Of a DNA stretch of 64,000 nucleotides, positions 18,664 through 27,918 are shown piece by piece. Numbering within the stretch: the stretch's first letter is position 1; every line of letters starts with the position of its first letter. The notes beneath the pieces were generated by a model, which was given only the letters and a program-made list of their open reading frames with translations, made no database searches and was not told where the DNA came from. The DNA is taken from the NCBI RefSeq assembly GCF_026341855.1, contig NZ_JAPENW010000001.1, positions 620,001-684,000 of the forward strand. Direction: 5' to 3'. The translations under genes were made by a program, and so were the position numbers. Origin of the DNA: Streptomyces sp. NBC_00568. GTDB taxonomy: Bacteria; Actinomycetota; Actinomycetes; Streptomycetales; Streptomycetaceae.

Positions 18664-21600
18664 GTGCACGACGACCGTTCGCTGGTGGAGGCGCGCCTGG
18701 AGCGCGCGCTGGGGCAGTGCCTGCGCCCGGCGCAGTACGCCGAACGGGTGCCGCTGGCGCTGTCCGTGTGGCATGTGCCCGGCGAGCCGGTGCCCGTCGA
18801 CCAGGCGCTCCAGGCCTCCTACGAGCCGTTCACGGCCGGCACGGTCTGGGGAAAGCCCTGGTCGACGAGTTGGTTCCGCATCGAGGGCCGGGTGCCCGAG
18901 GAGTGGGCGGGCCGCCCGGTCGAGGTGGTGATCGACCCCGGGTTCACGGGGGACGGACCCGGTTTCCAGGCGGAGGGGCTGCTGTACGACGCCGCCGGCA
19001 TCCCCCTCAAGGGCATCCACCCGCGCAACCGCCACCTCACCGTCGGGTCACCGGCGAGGGGAGGCGAGGCGGTGCATCTGCTGCTGGAGGCGGCGGCCAA
19101 CCCCGCCGTCCTGCACGGCTTCGAGCCCACGCGTCTGGGAGACGTACTGACCGCGGGCGATCGGCCGATCTACCGATTCGCGGCTGCCGACCTCGCCGTA
19201 CTCGACGAGGACGTGTGGCATCTGGTCCTCGACGTCGAGGTGCTCTCCGAGCTGATGTACGAGCTGGATCCGCAGCGGCCGCGGCGGCACGAGATCCTGC
19301 GCGCGCTGGAGAACATGCTCGACGCCCTCGATCTGCACGATGTCTCCGGCACGGCGGCGGCGGCACGGGCCGAGCTGGCGGAGGTCCTGTCGCGGCCCGC
19401 GTCGGCGAGCGCGCACCGTGTCTCGGGGACCGGGCACGCGCACATCGACTCGGCGTGGCTGTGGCCGCTGCGCGAGACGGTCCGCAAGGCGTCCCGGACC
19501 TTCGCCAACGTCACGGCGCTGGCCGCCGACTACCCGGAACTGGTCTTCGCCTGCTCGCAGGCCCAGCAGTACGCCTGGGTGGAGGAGCACCAGCCACACA
19601 TCTGGGAGCGCATCAAGAAGGCCGTGGAGGACGGCAATTGGGCGCCCGTGGGTTCGATGTGGGTGGAGTCCGACGCCAACATGCCGGGCGGTGAGGCGCT
19701 GGCCCGGCAGATCGTGCACGGCAAGCGGTTCTTCCGGGAGAAGCTGGGCGTCGAGACCGAGGAGATCTGGCTGCCGGACTCCTTCGGCTACACGGCCGCC
19801 TTCCCCCAACTGGCGAAGCTCGCCGGTGTCCGCTGGTTCCTCACCCAGAAGCTGAGCTGGAACCAGTCCAACAAGATGCCCCACCACACCTTCTGGTGGG
19901 AGGGCATCGACGGCACCCGGGTCTTCACCCACTTCCCGCCCGTCGACACCTACAACTCCCAGTTCCACGGCCGCGAACTCGCCCACGCGGAGCGCAACTT
20001 CGCGGAGAAGGGCCGGGCCACCCGCTCGCTCGTCCCGTTCGGCTGGGGCGACGGCGGGGGCGGCCCGACCCGCGAAATGCTGGAGAGGGCAAAGCGGTTG
20101 CGGTCCCTGGAGGGCTCACCGCGCGTCGAGGTCGAGAAGCCGTCGGCGTTCTTCGCCGCCGCCGAGGAGGAGTACGGGGTCCACGCACCGGTGTGGTCGG
20201 GAGAGCTGTATCTGGAGCTGCACCGGGCCACCTACACCACGCAGGCCAAGACCAAGCAGGGCAACCGGCGCTCGGAACACGCGCTGCGCGAGGCCGAGTT
20301 GTGGTGTGCCACCGCCGCTGTGCGCGATCCGTCGTACACCTACCCCCACGACGCCCTCGACCGGCTCTGGAAGACGGTACTGCTGCACCAGTTCCACGAC
20401 ATCCTGCCCGGCTCGTCGATCGCCTGGGTGCACCGGGAGGCCCGGGAGACGTACGCGCGGGTGCTGACGGAGCTGGAGGAGATCACCGAGGAGGCCGTAA
20501 GGGCTCTCGGGTCCGGCTCACCGGCGGTGCTGAACGCCTCGCCCTACGAGCGGACCGAAGTGGTCGGGGACGGGCTGGTGACGGTCCCGGGGCTGGGCGG
20601 CGCCGCCGTACGGACCGGCGGCGGAGCAGAGGTTCGGGTCGAACAGGCCGACGGCATCATCGTGCTGGAGAACGACCGGCTCCGGGTGCGGATCGACCGC
20701 GACGGGCTGCTCACCTCCGTACGGGATCTCGCGCACGGCCGGGAAGTGCTGTGCGGTCCCGGCAACCTGCTCCAGCTCCACCCCGACCATCCCAACGCCT
20801 GGGACGCCTGGGACATCGACCGGCACTACCGGCGCACCCACACGGATCTGACGGCCGCGGAGTCGGTGGACCTGGTGGAGAGCGGGCCGCTGCGGGCGGC
20901 CGTGCGGGTCACCCGGGCCTTCGGCTCCTCCCGGATCACCCAGGAGATCCGGCTGACGGCCGCGAGCCGGAGGCTGGACATCGTGACCGACGTCGACTGG
21001 CAGGAGTCGGAGAAGGTCCTCAAAGCCGCCTTCCCGCTCGACGTCCAGGCCGAACGGTCCGCCGCCGAGATCCAGTTCGGACACGTGCACCGTCCCACCC
21101 ACGCCAACACCGGCTGGGACGCGGCCCGTTTCGAGATCTGCGCCCACCGCTGGCTGCGGGTCGCGGAGGAGTCGTACGGCGTCGCGGTGCTCAACGACTC
21201 GACGTACGGCCATGACGTGACCCGTAGCCCGCATGCCGACGGCCTCGGCACCACCGTACGGCTGACCCTGCTGCGCGCCCCGCACAGCCCGGACCCGGAG
21301 ACCGATCTCGGCACGCACCGGTTCACGTACGCGCTGCTGCCGGGGGCGGGTGTGGGGGACGCCGTGGCGGAGGGGCTCGCGCTCAATCTGCCGCTGCGGC
21401 AGGCCGCGGTGCCCGCGCTCGAACCACTGGTGAGCGTCGACGACCCGGCCGTCACCGTCGAGTCGGTCAAGCTCGCGGAGGACCGCAGCGGCGATGTGGT
21501 GGTGCGGTTGTACGAGTCCCGGGGCGGACGGGCCCGCGCCCGGGTCACCGCGGGCTTCCCGGTGGCCCGGGCCGAGGTGACCGATCTGCTGGAACGGCCG

Positions 21601-21675
21601 CTGCGCGAAGCTCCTTCGGAGATCGAGCTGCGGCCGTTCCAGATCCTCACCCTGCGGCTGCGGCCGGCCCGCTAG
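18664..21675 (+). CDS. GH38 alpha-mannosidase
   Basis: A 1003-residue family 38 retaining alpha-mannosidase, cytoplasmic (no signal peptide). The catalytic domain shows the zinc-site GHAHIDSAWLWP near residues 257-268 and WLPDSFGYTAAFPQ near 369-382, where Asp372 is the expected nucleophile. Further marks are FHDILPGSSI in the helical middle domain and long beta-rich C-terminal domains. The length matches bacterial GH38 enzymes. The GTG at 18664 is used because GAGGAG lies 6 bases upstream; the longer frame from 18538 has an unconserved polar leader. It probably trims mannose from imported oligosaccharides or glycoprotein-derived glycans. A hairpin follows it. Confidence 0.92.
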   Translation: MHDDRSLVEARLERALGQCLRPAQYAERVPLALSVWHVPGEPVPVDQALQASYEPFTAGTVWGKPWSTSWFRIEGRVPEEWAGRPVEVVIDPGFTGDGPGFQAEGLLYDAAGIPLKGIHPRNRHLTVGSPARGGEAVHLLLEAAANPAVLHGFEPTRLGDVLTAGDRPIYRFAAADLAVLDEDVWHLVLDVEVLSELMYELDPQRPRRHEILRALENMLDALDLHDVSGTAAAARAELAEVLSRPASASAHRVSGTGHAHIDSAWLWPLRETVRKASRTFANVTALAADYPELVFACSQAQQYAWVEEHQPHIWERIKKAVEDGNWAPVGSMWVESDANMPGGEALARQIVHGKRFFREKLGVETEEIWLPDSFGYTAAFPQLAKLAGVRWFLTQKLSWNQSNKMPHHTFWWEGIDGTRVFTHFPPVDTYNSQFHGRELAHAERNFAEKGRATRSLVPFGWGDGGGGPTREMLERAKRLRSLEGSPRVEVEKPSAFFAAAEEEYGVHAPVWSGELYLELHRATYTTQAKTKQGNRRSEHALREAELWCATAAVRDPSYTYPHDALDRLWKTVLLHQFHDILPGSSIAWVHREARETYARVLTELEEITEEAVRALGSGSPAVLNASPYERTEVVGDGLVTVPGLGGAAVRTGGGAEVRVEQADGIIVLENDRLRVRIDRDGLLTSVRDLAHGREVLCGPGNLLQLHPDHPNAWDAWDIDRHYRRTHTDLTAAESVDLVESGPLRAAVRVTRAFGSSRITQEIRLTAASRRLDIVTDVDWQESEKVLKAAFPLDVQAERSAAEIQFGHVHRPTHANTGWDAARFEICAHRWLRVAEESYGVAVLNDSTYGHDVTRSPHADGLGTTVRLTLLRAPHSPDPETDLGTHRFTYALLPGAGVGDAVAEGLALNLPLRQAAVPALEPLVSVDDPAVTVESVKLAEDRSGDVVVRLYESRGGRARARVTAGFPVARAEVTDLLERPLREAPSEIELRPFQILTLRLRPAR

Positions 21676-21691
21676 GACAGGAGAGCGGGAA

Positions 21692-21722
21692 GGGCCGGGC
21701 CCGCGGTGCGCGTGCCCGGCCC
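21692..21722. terminator. Bidirectional hairpin between convergent genes
   Basis: A 9-bp stem GGGCCGGGC / GCCCGGCCC with a 13-base loop lies between the alpha-mannosidase stop (21675) and the stop of the convergent small secreted-protein gene (21739). Confidence 0.7.
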
Positions 21723-21738
21723 CGGAGGACGGACGCGG

Positions 21739-22242
21739 TCACTTGCCGCCGGCGCCCGGGGTGCGGATGTGGGTGATCTTGTGGTTGCGGTCCAGGTCGA
21801 CGACGAGCTTGGTGGGAGCCGACACACCCCAGGTGAGGGTGATGCCGACCCGGCCTGCGGTGCCGTTGCCCTTGACCGTCCACTTCAGCGGGACGTTCTG
21901 GGCGCGCAGGATGCCGTCCGCGTGGTTGCGGTCCTCCCACTTCGCCACCTCACGCAGGCCGTCGGCCCGGAGGTAGAACTTCCGCAGTTCGGTGGCGAGC
22001 CTGCCACCGTTGTCCGGGTCGCTCTTGGCGTCGATGTAGGCGCCGTAGAAGTCGGCGACCCGGGTCACGTCGTCCGACGACTTGCCGTTGACCGTCCGCT
22101 GCGCGACGGCGCCCGCGGCCGTCCCTCCCGTCGTCGCCTGTGCCGACGCGGTGAGCCCGAGCGGCAGCGCCACGGCGGCGACGAGACCGGCGATCAGAGC
22201 GGTGCGACGGACGTGCTTGCGGGCGGTCGTGTTGCTGTTCAT
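21739..22242 (-). CDS. Small secreted protein of unknown function
   Basis: A 167-residue protein with a clear Sec signal peptide (KHVRR, hydrophobic core, ending near ASAQATT at residues 33-39). The mature part of about 130 residues is an alpha/beta domain (DVTRVADFYGAYIDAK, WTVKGNGTAGRVGITLTWG, TKLVVDLDRNHKITHIRTPG). It resembles the one-domain NTF2-like / surface proteins found in Streptomyces, but no family is certain. The ATG at 22242 has GGGGAAG upstream. It contains no cysteine and no cell-wall anchor, so it is presumably released. Confidence 0.7.
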   Translation of the reverse strand: MNSNTTARKHVRRTALIAGLVAAVALPLGLTASAQATTGGTAAGAVAQRTVNGKSSDDVTRVADFYGAYIDAKSDPDNGGRLATELRKFYLRADGLREVAKWEDRNHADGILRAQNVPLKWTVKGNGTAGRVGITLTWGVSAPTKLVVDLDRNHKITHIRTPGAGGK

Positions 22243-22476
22243 CAGTGTGCTTCCCCGATTTCGATGGTTCGGAACTGCGTCGCGGTGTGCGGGCGGCCCC
22301 CTCGACCCCCGTGGCGTGGGGGCCGCTCCGGCGACGCCTTGAGCATCGGCGGCCCCGCGGTGCGGGCACAACGGGCGGCGCCCCATCCGCAACGGTGGAA
22401 CCATCCCAGGCCTTCCGACCTCTCCTTATGGGGAGTGCCTGGGATGCCGTCCTGGGACGCGAGGCAAGGGGAACCG

Positions 22477-23937
22477 GTGTCGTCCCAGGACGAGGTGGAG
22501 GAGTTCGCGGCGCTGCTGCGGCGTCTGAAGGCCCGCACAGACCGCAGTTACGCGTCACTCGCGCGCCGCCTGAACATGAACGCCTCGACGCTGCACCGGT
22601 ACTGCTCGGGGGACGCCGTGCCGCTCGCCTTCGCACCCGTGGAACGGTTCGCCGCGTTGTGCGAGGCCAGCCCGGCCGAACGGACCGAGCTGCACCGGCG
22701 GTGGATCCTGGCAGTGGCGGCACGGCAACGGCCCCGGCCGGCGACCGAGTCCGTACCGGGAGTCACCGAAGCCCGCGCGGCGGGCGGCGAGGACCCCATG
22801 GCCGACGGGGCACCTGAGCTCGTGTCCGCACCGGGTGCCGACTCCGCTTCCACACCGGGTGCCGACGCCGTATCCACGCCGGCCGCCGACACCGTGCCCG
22901 CACCAGCCGACGACTCCGTGCCCGCGGGAGTGCCCGACCCCTCGCCCGGTCCCCCGGAGACCCCCGCGGAAAGCCTCCCCGGCTCGTCGCGGGAGCACGG
23001 CGCGGCGTCGCGCCCCGCCTCGCGAAAGCCCTGGTACAGGCGCCGCGTGACGGTCACCGCGGCTGTCGTGACGGCGCTGATCGCCACCCTGGGCAGCCTG
23101 TCCGCCCTGCCGTCCGGGCGCTCCTCGGCCACCGGCGACGACCAGGCGTCCGGCACGAAGACCGCGAGGACGGCGGGCGCGCGGCCCGGCTCCCCGACAC
23201 CGTCCGCCCACCCCTCCAGCACGCGCGGCCGGCCGTCCGGCACGCCGTCCCCGAAGGCATCCGGCAAACGAGACGCCTCGCCGGGCCCGTCCGCGAGCCC
23301 CTCCCCCCCGGCCGGCTCCGCCGCCGTCCCCCTCACCTGGACCGTGAACTCCCATCGCTGGGCGGTCGGCTGCGCCCACAACTACGTCCTCGACAAGGCG
23401 CCCGAGCAGGTGCCGCCTCCACCGGCCCCGCAGGACGCCTCCCCGTGGGCGCGGACACAGAACGGGGTGCACGGCGGCCAGACGCTCGTGGACATCACCG
23501 TGCAGGGGCAGACGGACGCGGCCGTCGTCCTGGAGTCGCTGCAGGTCCGGGTCGTCGGACGCTCGGCCCCGCTGAAAGGCACCGCCTACTCCACGGGCGG
23601 GGGTTGCGGCGGCAGCATGGGCCCCGGCTCGTTCGCCGTCGATCTGGACATGGACCGGCCCATCGCCCGCCCGGTCCCGAGCGACGACGACGGAACGGGC
23701 TCCCGGACTCTGCGCATGCCTTTCCGGGTGTCTGTGAAGGACCCCCAGGTGCTGATGATCGACGCCCAGACCGAGGCCTGCGACTGCCGCTGGTATCTGG
23801 AGCTCGCCTGGTCCTCACGGGGTCGCACCGGTACGGTCCGGATCGACGACCAAGGTGTCCCGTTCCGCACCAGCGGCATCAAGGGCCTGCCGCACTACTG
23901 GTACAGGGAGAAGGGCTGGACCCTGCTCCCCGACTGA
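22477..23937 (+). CDS. XRE-HTH / transmembrane / extracytoplasmic domain protein
   Basis: A 486-residue protein in four parts. (i) An N-terminal XRE-type HTH (residues about 5-75) has YASLARRLNMNASTLHRYCS and ERFAALCEASPAERTELHRR. (ii) A Pro/Ala-rich linker carries degenerate repeats of the form STPGAD/VPAPAD. (iii) One transmembrane helix (about residues 190-210) follows RRRVTV. (iv) After a second Ser/Pro/Gly-rich stalk comes an extracytoplasmic domain of about 200 residues (WTVNSHRWAVGCAHNYVLD, GGGCGGSMGPGSF, EACDCRWYLELAWSS). The GTG at 22477 is chosen for AAGGGGA upstream. The topology suggests a one-piece membrane sensor-regulator; the ligand is unknown. Confidence 0.78.
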   Translation: MSSQDEVEEFAALLRRLKARTDRSYASLARRLNMNASTLHRYCSGDAVPLAFAPVERFAALCEASPAERTELHRRWILAVAARQRPRPATESVPGVTEARAAGGEDPMADGAPELVSAPGADSASTPGADAVSTPAADTVPAPADDSVPAGVPDPSPGPPETPAESLPGSSREHGAASRPASRKPWYRRRVTVTAAVVTALIATLGSLSALPSGRSSATGDDQASGTKTARTAGARPGSPTPSAHPSSTRGRPSGTPSPKASGKRDASPGPSASPSPPAGSAAVPLTWTVNSHRWAVGCAHNYVLDKAPEQVPPPPAPQDASPWARTQNGVHGGQTLVDITVQGQTDAAVVLESLQVRVVGRSAPLKGTAYSTGGGCGGSMGPGSFAVDLDMDRPIARPVPSDDDGTGSRTLRMPFRVSVKDPQVLMIDAQTEACDCRWYLELAWSSRGRTGTVRIDDQGVPFRTSGIKGLPHYWYREKGWTLLPD

Positions 23938-23964
23938 TCGAGATCCGCGGCACACCCGACCGGT

Positions 23965-24060
23965 ACCAAGGGCTGTCCCGTAATCCTTGCGATGCACCGC
24001 ATCTGACGCCGTGCGCTGATCCACCGGGCATCGTGCGCCGGGGCGGTCCACGCCCCGGCG
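23965..24060 (-). mobile_element. Possible insertion-sequence end remnant
   Basis: Reading the minus strand, this segment ends in GGATTACGGGACAGCCC, which resembles the terminal sequence of IS5/IS4-type elements in Streptomyces. No transposase coding sequence is attached here. A transposase 5' remnant lies 2 kb away (25935-26033, same strand), so these may be two scraps of one element or independent relics. Recognition is from memory only. Confidence 0.35.
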
Positions 24061-24120
24061 CGTGCGGCACCCGGCTGCCGCACGTACAACCATCGGGCCC
24101 CGGGGCGGGTCTGCCCTGTC

Positions 24121-25569
24121 ATGCGAAGACTCATCGTCGCCGGCGCCGCGCTGCCGGCCGCCCTCGCGGCTTCCGTCCTTCTGCCCCCGGCCGCCGCCCA
24201 CGCCCGCACACCGACGCCCGCCGCCGACTTCAACGGCGACGGCTACGGCGATCTCGCCGTCTCCGCGCCCGGCGCGGCGATCGACGGGCACACCCTGGCC
24301 GGGGCGGTCGTCGTCGCCTACGGCTCGTCCGCCGGGATCAAGTCCTCGCGGACGACGATCGTCAGCCAGAACACACCGCGCGTGCCGGGTGTCGCCGAGG
24401 CGTTCGACCGCTTCGGCGCGTCCACCGCGGCCGGGGACTTCAACAAGGACGGATACACCGACCTTGCGGTCGGCGCGCCCGGCGAGGACATCCCGCGCGG
24501 TGACGACTGGGGCTCGGTCACGGTGCTGTGGGGCAGCCCGAAGGGACTCGGCGCGGGCGGGGCGCTGAGCCAGCCGCTGGGCATCGAGCAGACCGGATTC
24601 GGCACCGCGGTCACCGCCGGGGACTTCGACGGGGACGGCCATGCCGACATCGCGGCGAGCACGGGCAGCGGCACCCACCTGTGGCTCTACCTCAACCGGA
24701 GCACCGGCCAGTCCGGCGAAATGGGCTTCGTGCTCACCGACTTCGAGGCGTCGGCGATGCCCGCCACCGGCACCGGCGTCACCGCGCTCGCCGCCGGGGA
24801 CGTCGACGGCGACGGCACCGACGACCTGGCCGCCGTCACCAACCCGCTCAGCGGCTCCGGCGGCGCGCTCTACCTCTCCCCCGGGGTCCCGGCGAACCGC
24901 CGCGCGGCGGGCGACCTGCCCCCGGCACTCTCCCTCGCCATCGGCGACGTGGACGGCGACGGCCACGACGACGTCGTGTCCGGGCAGCCGTACGGGCGCG
25001 AGGAGGTGAACGGCGCCGGGGACGGCGGCAGCGTGACCGTGCTGCGGGGCTCGGCGCAGGGCGTCGACGGCCGACGGGCGGTCGTGATCACGCAGAACAC
25101 TGCCGGGGTGCCCGGGGTCGTCGAGGAGGGCGACCGCTTCGGCTGGTCCGTCGAGCTCGGCGACGTCAACCGGGACGGACGGGCCGACCTGGCCACCGGC
25201 GCCATCGACGAGGGCGTGGGCCTGACGGGCTTCACCGGCTCCGTCACCGTGCTCCCCGGCTCCGCGAAGGGCCTGACCGGCACCGGCTCGTACGCCTTCC
25301 ACCAGGACACCCCGGGCGTGCCCGGCGTCGCGGAGTCCCGCGACTCCTTCGGCGAGGCCCTGGCGCTGGCCGACACCGACCGCGACGGGCGGCTCGACCT
25401 GGCCGTCGGCGCGCCCGGCGAGAACGGCTGGTACGGCGCGCTCACCTCGCTGCGCGGCGACGGAGTGCGGATCACCTTCACCCGCGGGGTCGGCTTCAGT
25501 GCGGAGACCATCGGGCTCGCCACCGGCGAGGACTGGTACCCCGAGTTCGGCGCGCCGATCAGCGGCTGA
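24121..25569 (+). CDS. Secreted FG-GAP (integrin-alpha-like) repeat protein
   Basis: A 482-residue exported beta-propeller protein. A Sec signal peptide (MRRLIVAGAALPAALAASVL, cleavage near AHA, residue 29) is followed by seven FG-GAP blades. Each has an EF-hand-like calcium loop D-x-[DN]-x-DG followed by DLAV/DIAA, for example DFNGDGYGDLAV, DFNKDGYTDLAV, DVDGDGHDDVVS and DTDRDGRLDLAV. Such proteins act as surface ligand-binding or scaffold proteins; no enzymatic motif is visible. A very strong hairpin terminator follows. Neighbouring genes give no functional clue. Confidence 0.9.
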   Translation: MRRLIVAGAALPAALAASVLLPPAAAHARTPTPAADFNGDGYGDLAVSAPGAAIDGHTLAGAVVVAYGSSAGIKSSRTTIVSQNTPRVPGVAEAFDRFGASTAAGDFNKDGYTDLAVGAPGEDIPRGDDWGSVTVLWGSPKGLGAGGALSQPLGIEQTGFGTAVTAGDFDGDGHADIAASTGSGTHLWLYLNRSTGQSGEMGFVLTDFEASAMPATGTGVTALAAGDVDGDGTDDLAAVTNPLSGSGGALYLSPGVPANRRAAGDLPPALSLAIGDVDGDGHDDVVSGQPYGREEVNGAGDGGSVTVLRGSAQGVDGRRAVVITQNTAGVPGVVEEGDRFGWSVELGDVNRDGRADLATGAIDEGVGLTGFTGSVTVLPGSAKGLTGTGSYAFHQDTPGVPGVAESRDSFGEALALADTDRDGRLDLAVGAPGENGWYGALTSLRGDGVRITFTRGVGFSAETIGLATGEDWYPEFGAPISG

Positions 25570-25582
25570 GCCCGGACGCTCG

Positions 25583-25633
25583 GGCAAGGGGGCGCGTTCC
25601 GGTGCGCACACCACCGGGACGCGCCCCCTTGCC
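25583..25633 (+). terminator. Strong hairpin terminator after FG-GAP gene
   Basis: A perfect 15-bp outer stem GGCAAGGGGGCGCGT / ACGCGCCCCCTTGCC encloses a second CCGGTG...CACCGG helix. It begins 14 bases after the stop codon. Confidence 0.9.
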
Positions 25634-25711
25634 GTTCCAACGCGGGCCGACACGCGGCGAGTTGCGAGGTGATCACACCCGCCGCGCGGCCCGACCTGCC
25701 AGGATCGATGG

Positions 25712-25994
25712 GATGTCCTCACCCTTCTCTCCCGGTCCGTGGCCGGTGTCGCTCGGCACTCCGCGGCTGCTCCTGCGTCCCACCGAGCCCGCCGACGTAC
25801 CCGTGCAGTCGCGGCTCTGGACCGACCCCGAGGTGCGGCGTCACCTCGGCGGGCCGGTGCCGGGCGAGGTGCTGCGCGCCCGGGAGCGGGGTGCACACGT
25901 GGGAGACGGCCGCCGAGCTGCTGCCCGACGTCGCCTGCCGGTCCGCCACCCGCGGTCGCCCCGTCGCGGCACGAGGGATGAGCGGAGCGAGTAA
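25712..25994 (+). pseudogene. Truncated GNAT acetyltransferase
   Basis: From the ATG at 25712, about 59 residues follow the start of a RimJ/RimL-type GNAT acetyltransferase: TPRLLLRPTEPADVPVQSRL, then WTDPEVRRHLGGPV. After about 25889 the similarity stops. The frame continues through Arg-rich sequence that is antisense to a transposase remnant and ends at 25994 (94 codons instead of the usual 170-200). The acetyl-CoA-binding region is missing, so the product cannot be active. It was cut by the event that brought in the IS5-type fragment. Confidence 0.8.
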
Positions 25995-26033
25995 CTCCCA
26001 CTCCAGATCGGTGAGTTCATGGCGGCGTGTCAC
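25935..26033 (-). pseudogene. IS5-family transposase N-terminal remnant
   Basis: The minus strand from a GTG at 26033 reads VTRRHELTDLEWELLAPL followed by a GRPR motif. This is the classic start of IS5-type (DUF4096) transposases in Streptomyces. Similarity ends after about 33 residues near 25935, and no catalytic DDE region remains. The 41 bp upstream to 26074 look like the element's left flank and abut the poxB stop codon. It contains a rare TTA leucine codon (25992-25994), which fits foreign origin. Confidence 0.8.
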
Positions 26034-26074
26034 CCCACTCTGATCCACCACCCGATGATCTTTGAAGGCGGACC

Positions 26075-27817
26075 CTAGGGGCGCGGCATGTTGCGCAGGT
26101 TGGAGCGGGCCATCTGCACCATCCGTCCGACGCCGCCGTCCAGCACGATCTTCGAGGCCGAGAGCGCGAAGCCCGTCACCATGTCCGCGCTGATCTTCGG
26201 CGGGATGGAGAGCGCGTTCGGGTCGGTGACGACGTCGACCAGGGCCGGGCCCTTGTGGCGGAAGGCGTCCTTGAGGGCGCCGGCGAGCTGCTTGGGCTTC
26301 TCGACCCGGACGCCGTACGCGCCGCACGCGCGGGCCACCGCCGCGAAATCCGGGTTCTTGTTGGCGGTGCCGTAGGAGGGCAGCCCGGCGACGAGCATCT
26401 CCAGTTCGACCATGCCGAGGGACGAGTTGTTGAAGAGAACGACCTTCACCGGCAGGTCGTACTGCACGAGGGTGAGGAAGTCGCCCATCAGCATGGAGAA
26501 TCCGCCGTCGCCGGACATCGACACGACCTGTCGCTTCCGGTCGGTGAACTGGGCGCCGATCGCCATCGGCAGCGCGTTGGCCATCGATCCGTGCGAGAAC
26601 GAACCGATCACCCGGCGGCTGCCGTTGGGCGAGATGTAGCGCGCCGCCCAGACATTGCACATCCCGGTGTCCACCGTGAACACCGCGTCCTCGTCGGCCA
26701 GTTCGTCCAGCACCGAGGCGACGTACTCGGGATGGATCGGAACGTGCTTCTCGACCTTGCGGGTGTACGCCTTGACGACCCCTTCGAGGGCGTCCGCGTG
26801 CTTCTTCAGCATTTTGTCGAGAAAGCGCCTGTTCCCCTTGGGCCGCACACGCGGGATCAGACAGCGCAGGGTCTCCTTCACATCGCCCCACACCGCCAGG
26901 TCCAGCTTCGACCGGCGCCCCAGGCGCTCGGGCCGCACATCGACCTGGACGATCTTGACGTCGTCCGGGAGGAAGGCGTTGTACGGGAAGTCGGTGCCCA
27001 GCAGGATGAGGAGATCGCACTCATGGGTCGCCTCGTACGCCGCGCCGTACCCGAGGAGCCCGCTCATGCCGACGTCGAACGGGTTGTCGTACTGAATCCA
27101 TTCCTTGCCGCGCAGCGCGTGCCCGACCGGAGACTTGATCTTCTCGGCGAACTGCATGACCTCGGCGTGCGCGCCCGCCGTGCCGCTGCCGCAGAACAGG
27201 GTGACCTTCTCCGCCTCGTCGATCATCGCGACGAGCTTGTCGATCTCGGTGTCGCCGGGCCGGACACTGGGCCGGGAGGTGACGAGGGCGGTCTCGATCG
27301 TCTTGTCCGGGGCGGGCTCGGCGGCGATGTCGCCGGGCAGCGAGACCACGCTGACGCCGGACTGGCCCACCGCGTGCTGGATGGCGGTCTGGAGCAGTCG
27401 CGGCATCTGCTTCGGGCTGGAGATGAGTTCGCTGTAGTGACTGCACTCGCGGAAGAGCTGGTCGGGATGGGTCTCCTGGAAGTAGCCGAGGCCGATCTCG
27501 CTGGAGGGAATCTGCGAGGCGAGGGCCAGCACCGGGGCCATGGAGCGGTGCGCGTCGTACAGGCCGTTGATCAGGTGGAGGTTACCCGGACCGCAGGAGC
27601 CGGCGCAGGCCGCGAGTTTCCCGGTGATCTGGGCCTCGGCGCCCGCGGCGAAGGCGGCGGTCTCCTCGTGGCGGACGTGGATCCAGTCGATGGCAGCGTT
27701 GCGCCGGATCGCGTCCACGACCGGGTTGAGGCTGTCGCCCACGACTCCGTACAGCCGCTTGACACCCGCGCGGACGAGAATGTCGACGAACTGCTCGGCG
27801 ACGTTCTGCTTGGCCAT
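26075..27817 (-). CDS. poxB: Pyruvate dehydrogenase (quinone/acetate-forming), ThDP-dependent
   Basis: A 580-residue thiamine-diphosphate enzyme of the pyruvate oxidase / PoxB type, decarboxylating pyruvate to acetate with FAD and a quinone acceptor. The Pyr domain has YGVVGDSLNPVVDAI and the cofactor-activating Glu in HVRHEETAAFAAGA. The central FAD-binding domain has GTAGAHAEVMQFAEKI and LLILLGTDFPYNAFLPDD. The PP domain has the GDGGFSML...FNNSS thiamine-diphosphate motif, GDG to NN. The ATG at 27817 has AGAGG upstream, and the longer frame upstream is antisense-like. It ends directly at an IS remnant but is itself intact. Confidence 0.9.
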   Translation of the reverse strand: MAKQNVAEQFVDILVRAGVKRLYGVVGDSLNPVVDAIRRNAAIDWIHVRHEETAAFAAGAEAQITGKLAACAGSCGPGNLHLINGLYDAHRSMAPVLALASQIPSSEIGLGYFQETHPDQLFRECSHYSELISSPKQMPRLLQTAIQHAVGQSGVSVVSLPGDIAAEPAPDKTIETALVTSRPSVRPGDTEIDKLVAMIDEAEKVTLFCGSGTAGAHAEVMQFAEKIKSPVGHALRGKEWIQYDNPFDVGMSGLLGYGAAYEATHECDLLILLGTDFPYNAFLPDDVKIVQVDVRPERLGRRSKLDLAVWGDVKETLRCLIPRVRPKGNRRFLDKMLKKHADALEGVVKAYTRKVEKHVPIHPEYVASVLDELADEDAVFTVDTGMCNVWAARYISPNGSRRVIGSFSHGSMANALPMAIGAQFTDRKRQVVSMSGDGGFSMLMGDFLTLVQYDLPVKVVLFNNSSLGMVELEMLVAGLPSYGTANKNPDFAAVARACGAYGVRVEKPKQLAGALKDAFRHKGPALVDVVTDPNALSIPPKISADMVTGFALSASKIVLDGGVGRMVQMARSNLRNMPRP

Positions 27818-27918
27818 GGCGCACGCACCTCTTCGTGATCCTCGAAGCCCTCGGGCGTCTCGGGTCCCCCTGGTTCCCTGGTCCATCCCTGGGTTCCATG
27901 AATTCACACGGTGCGCGG

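Noticed and set aside
25712-25994. Intact small acetyltransferase
   Set aside because: Only the first 59 residues resemble GNAT. The acetyl-CoA-binding part is missing and replaced by a transposase antisense reading.
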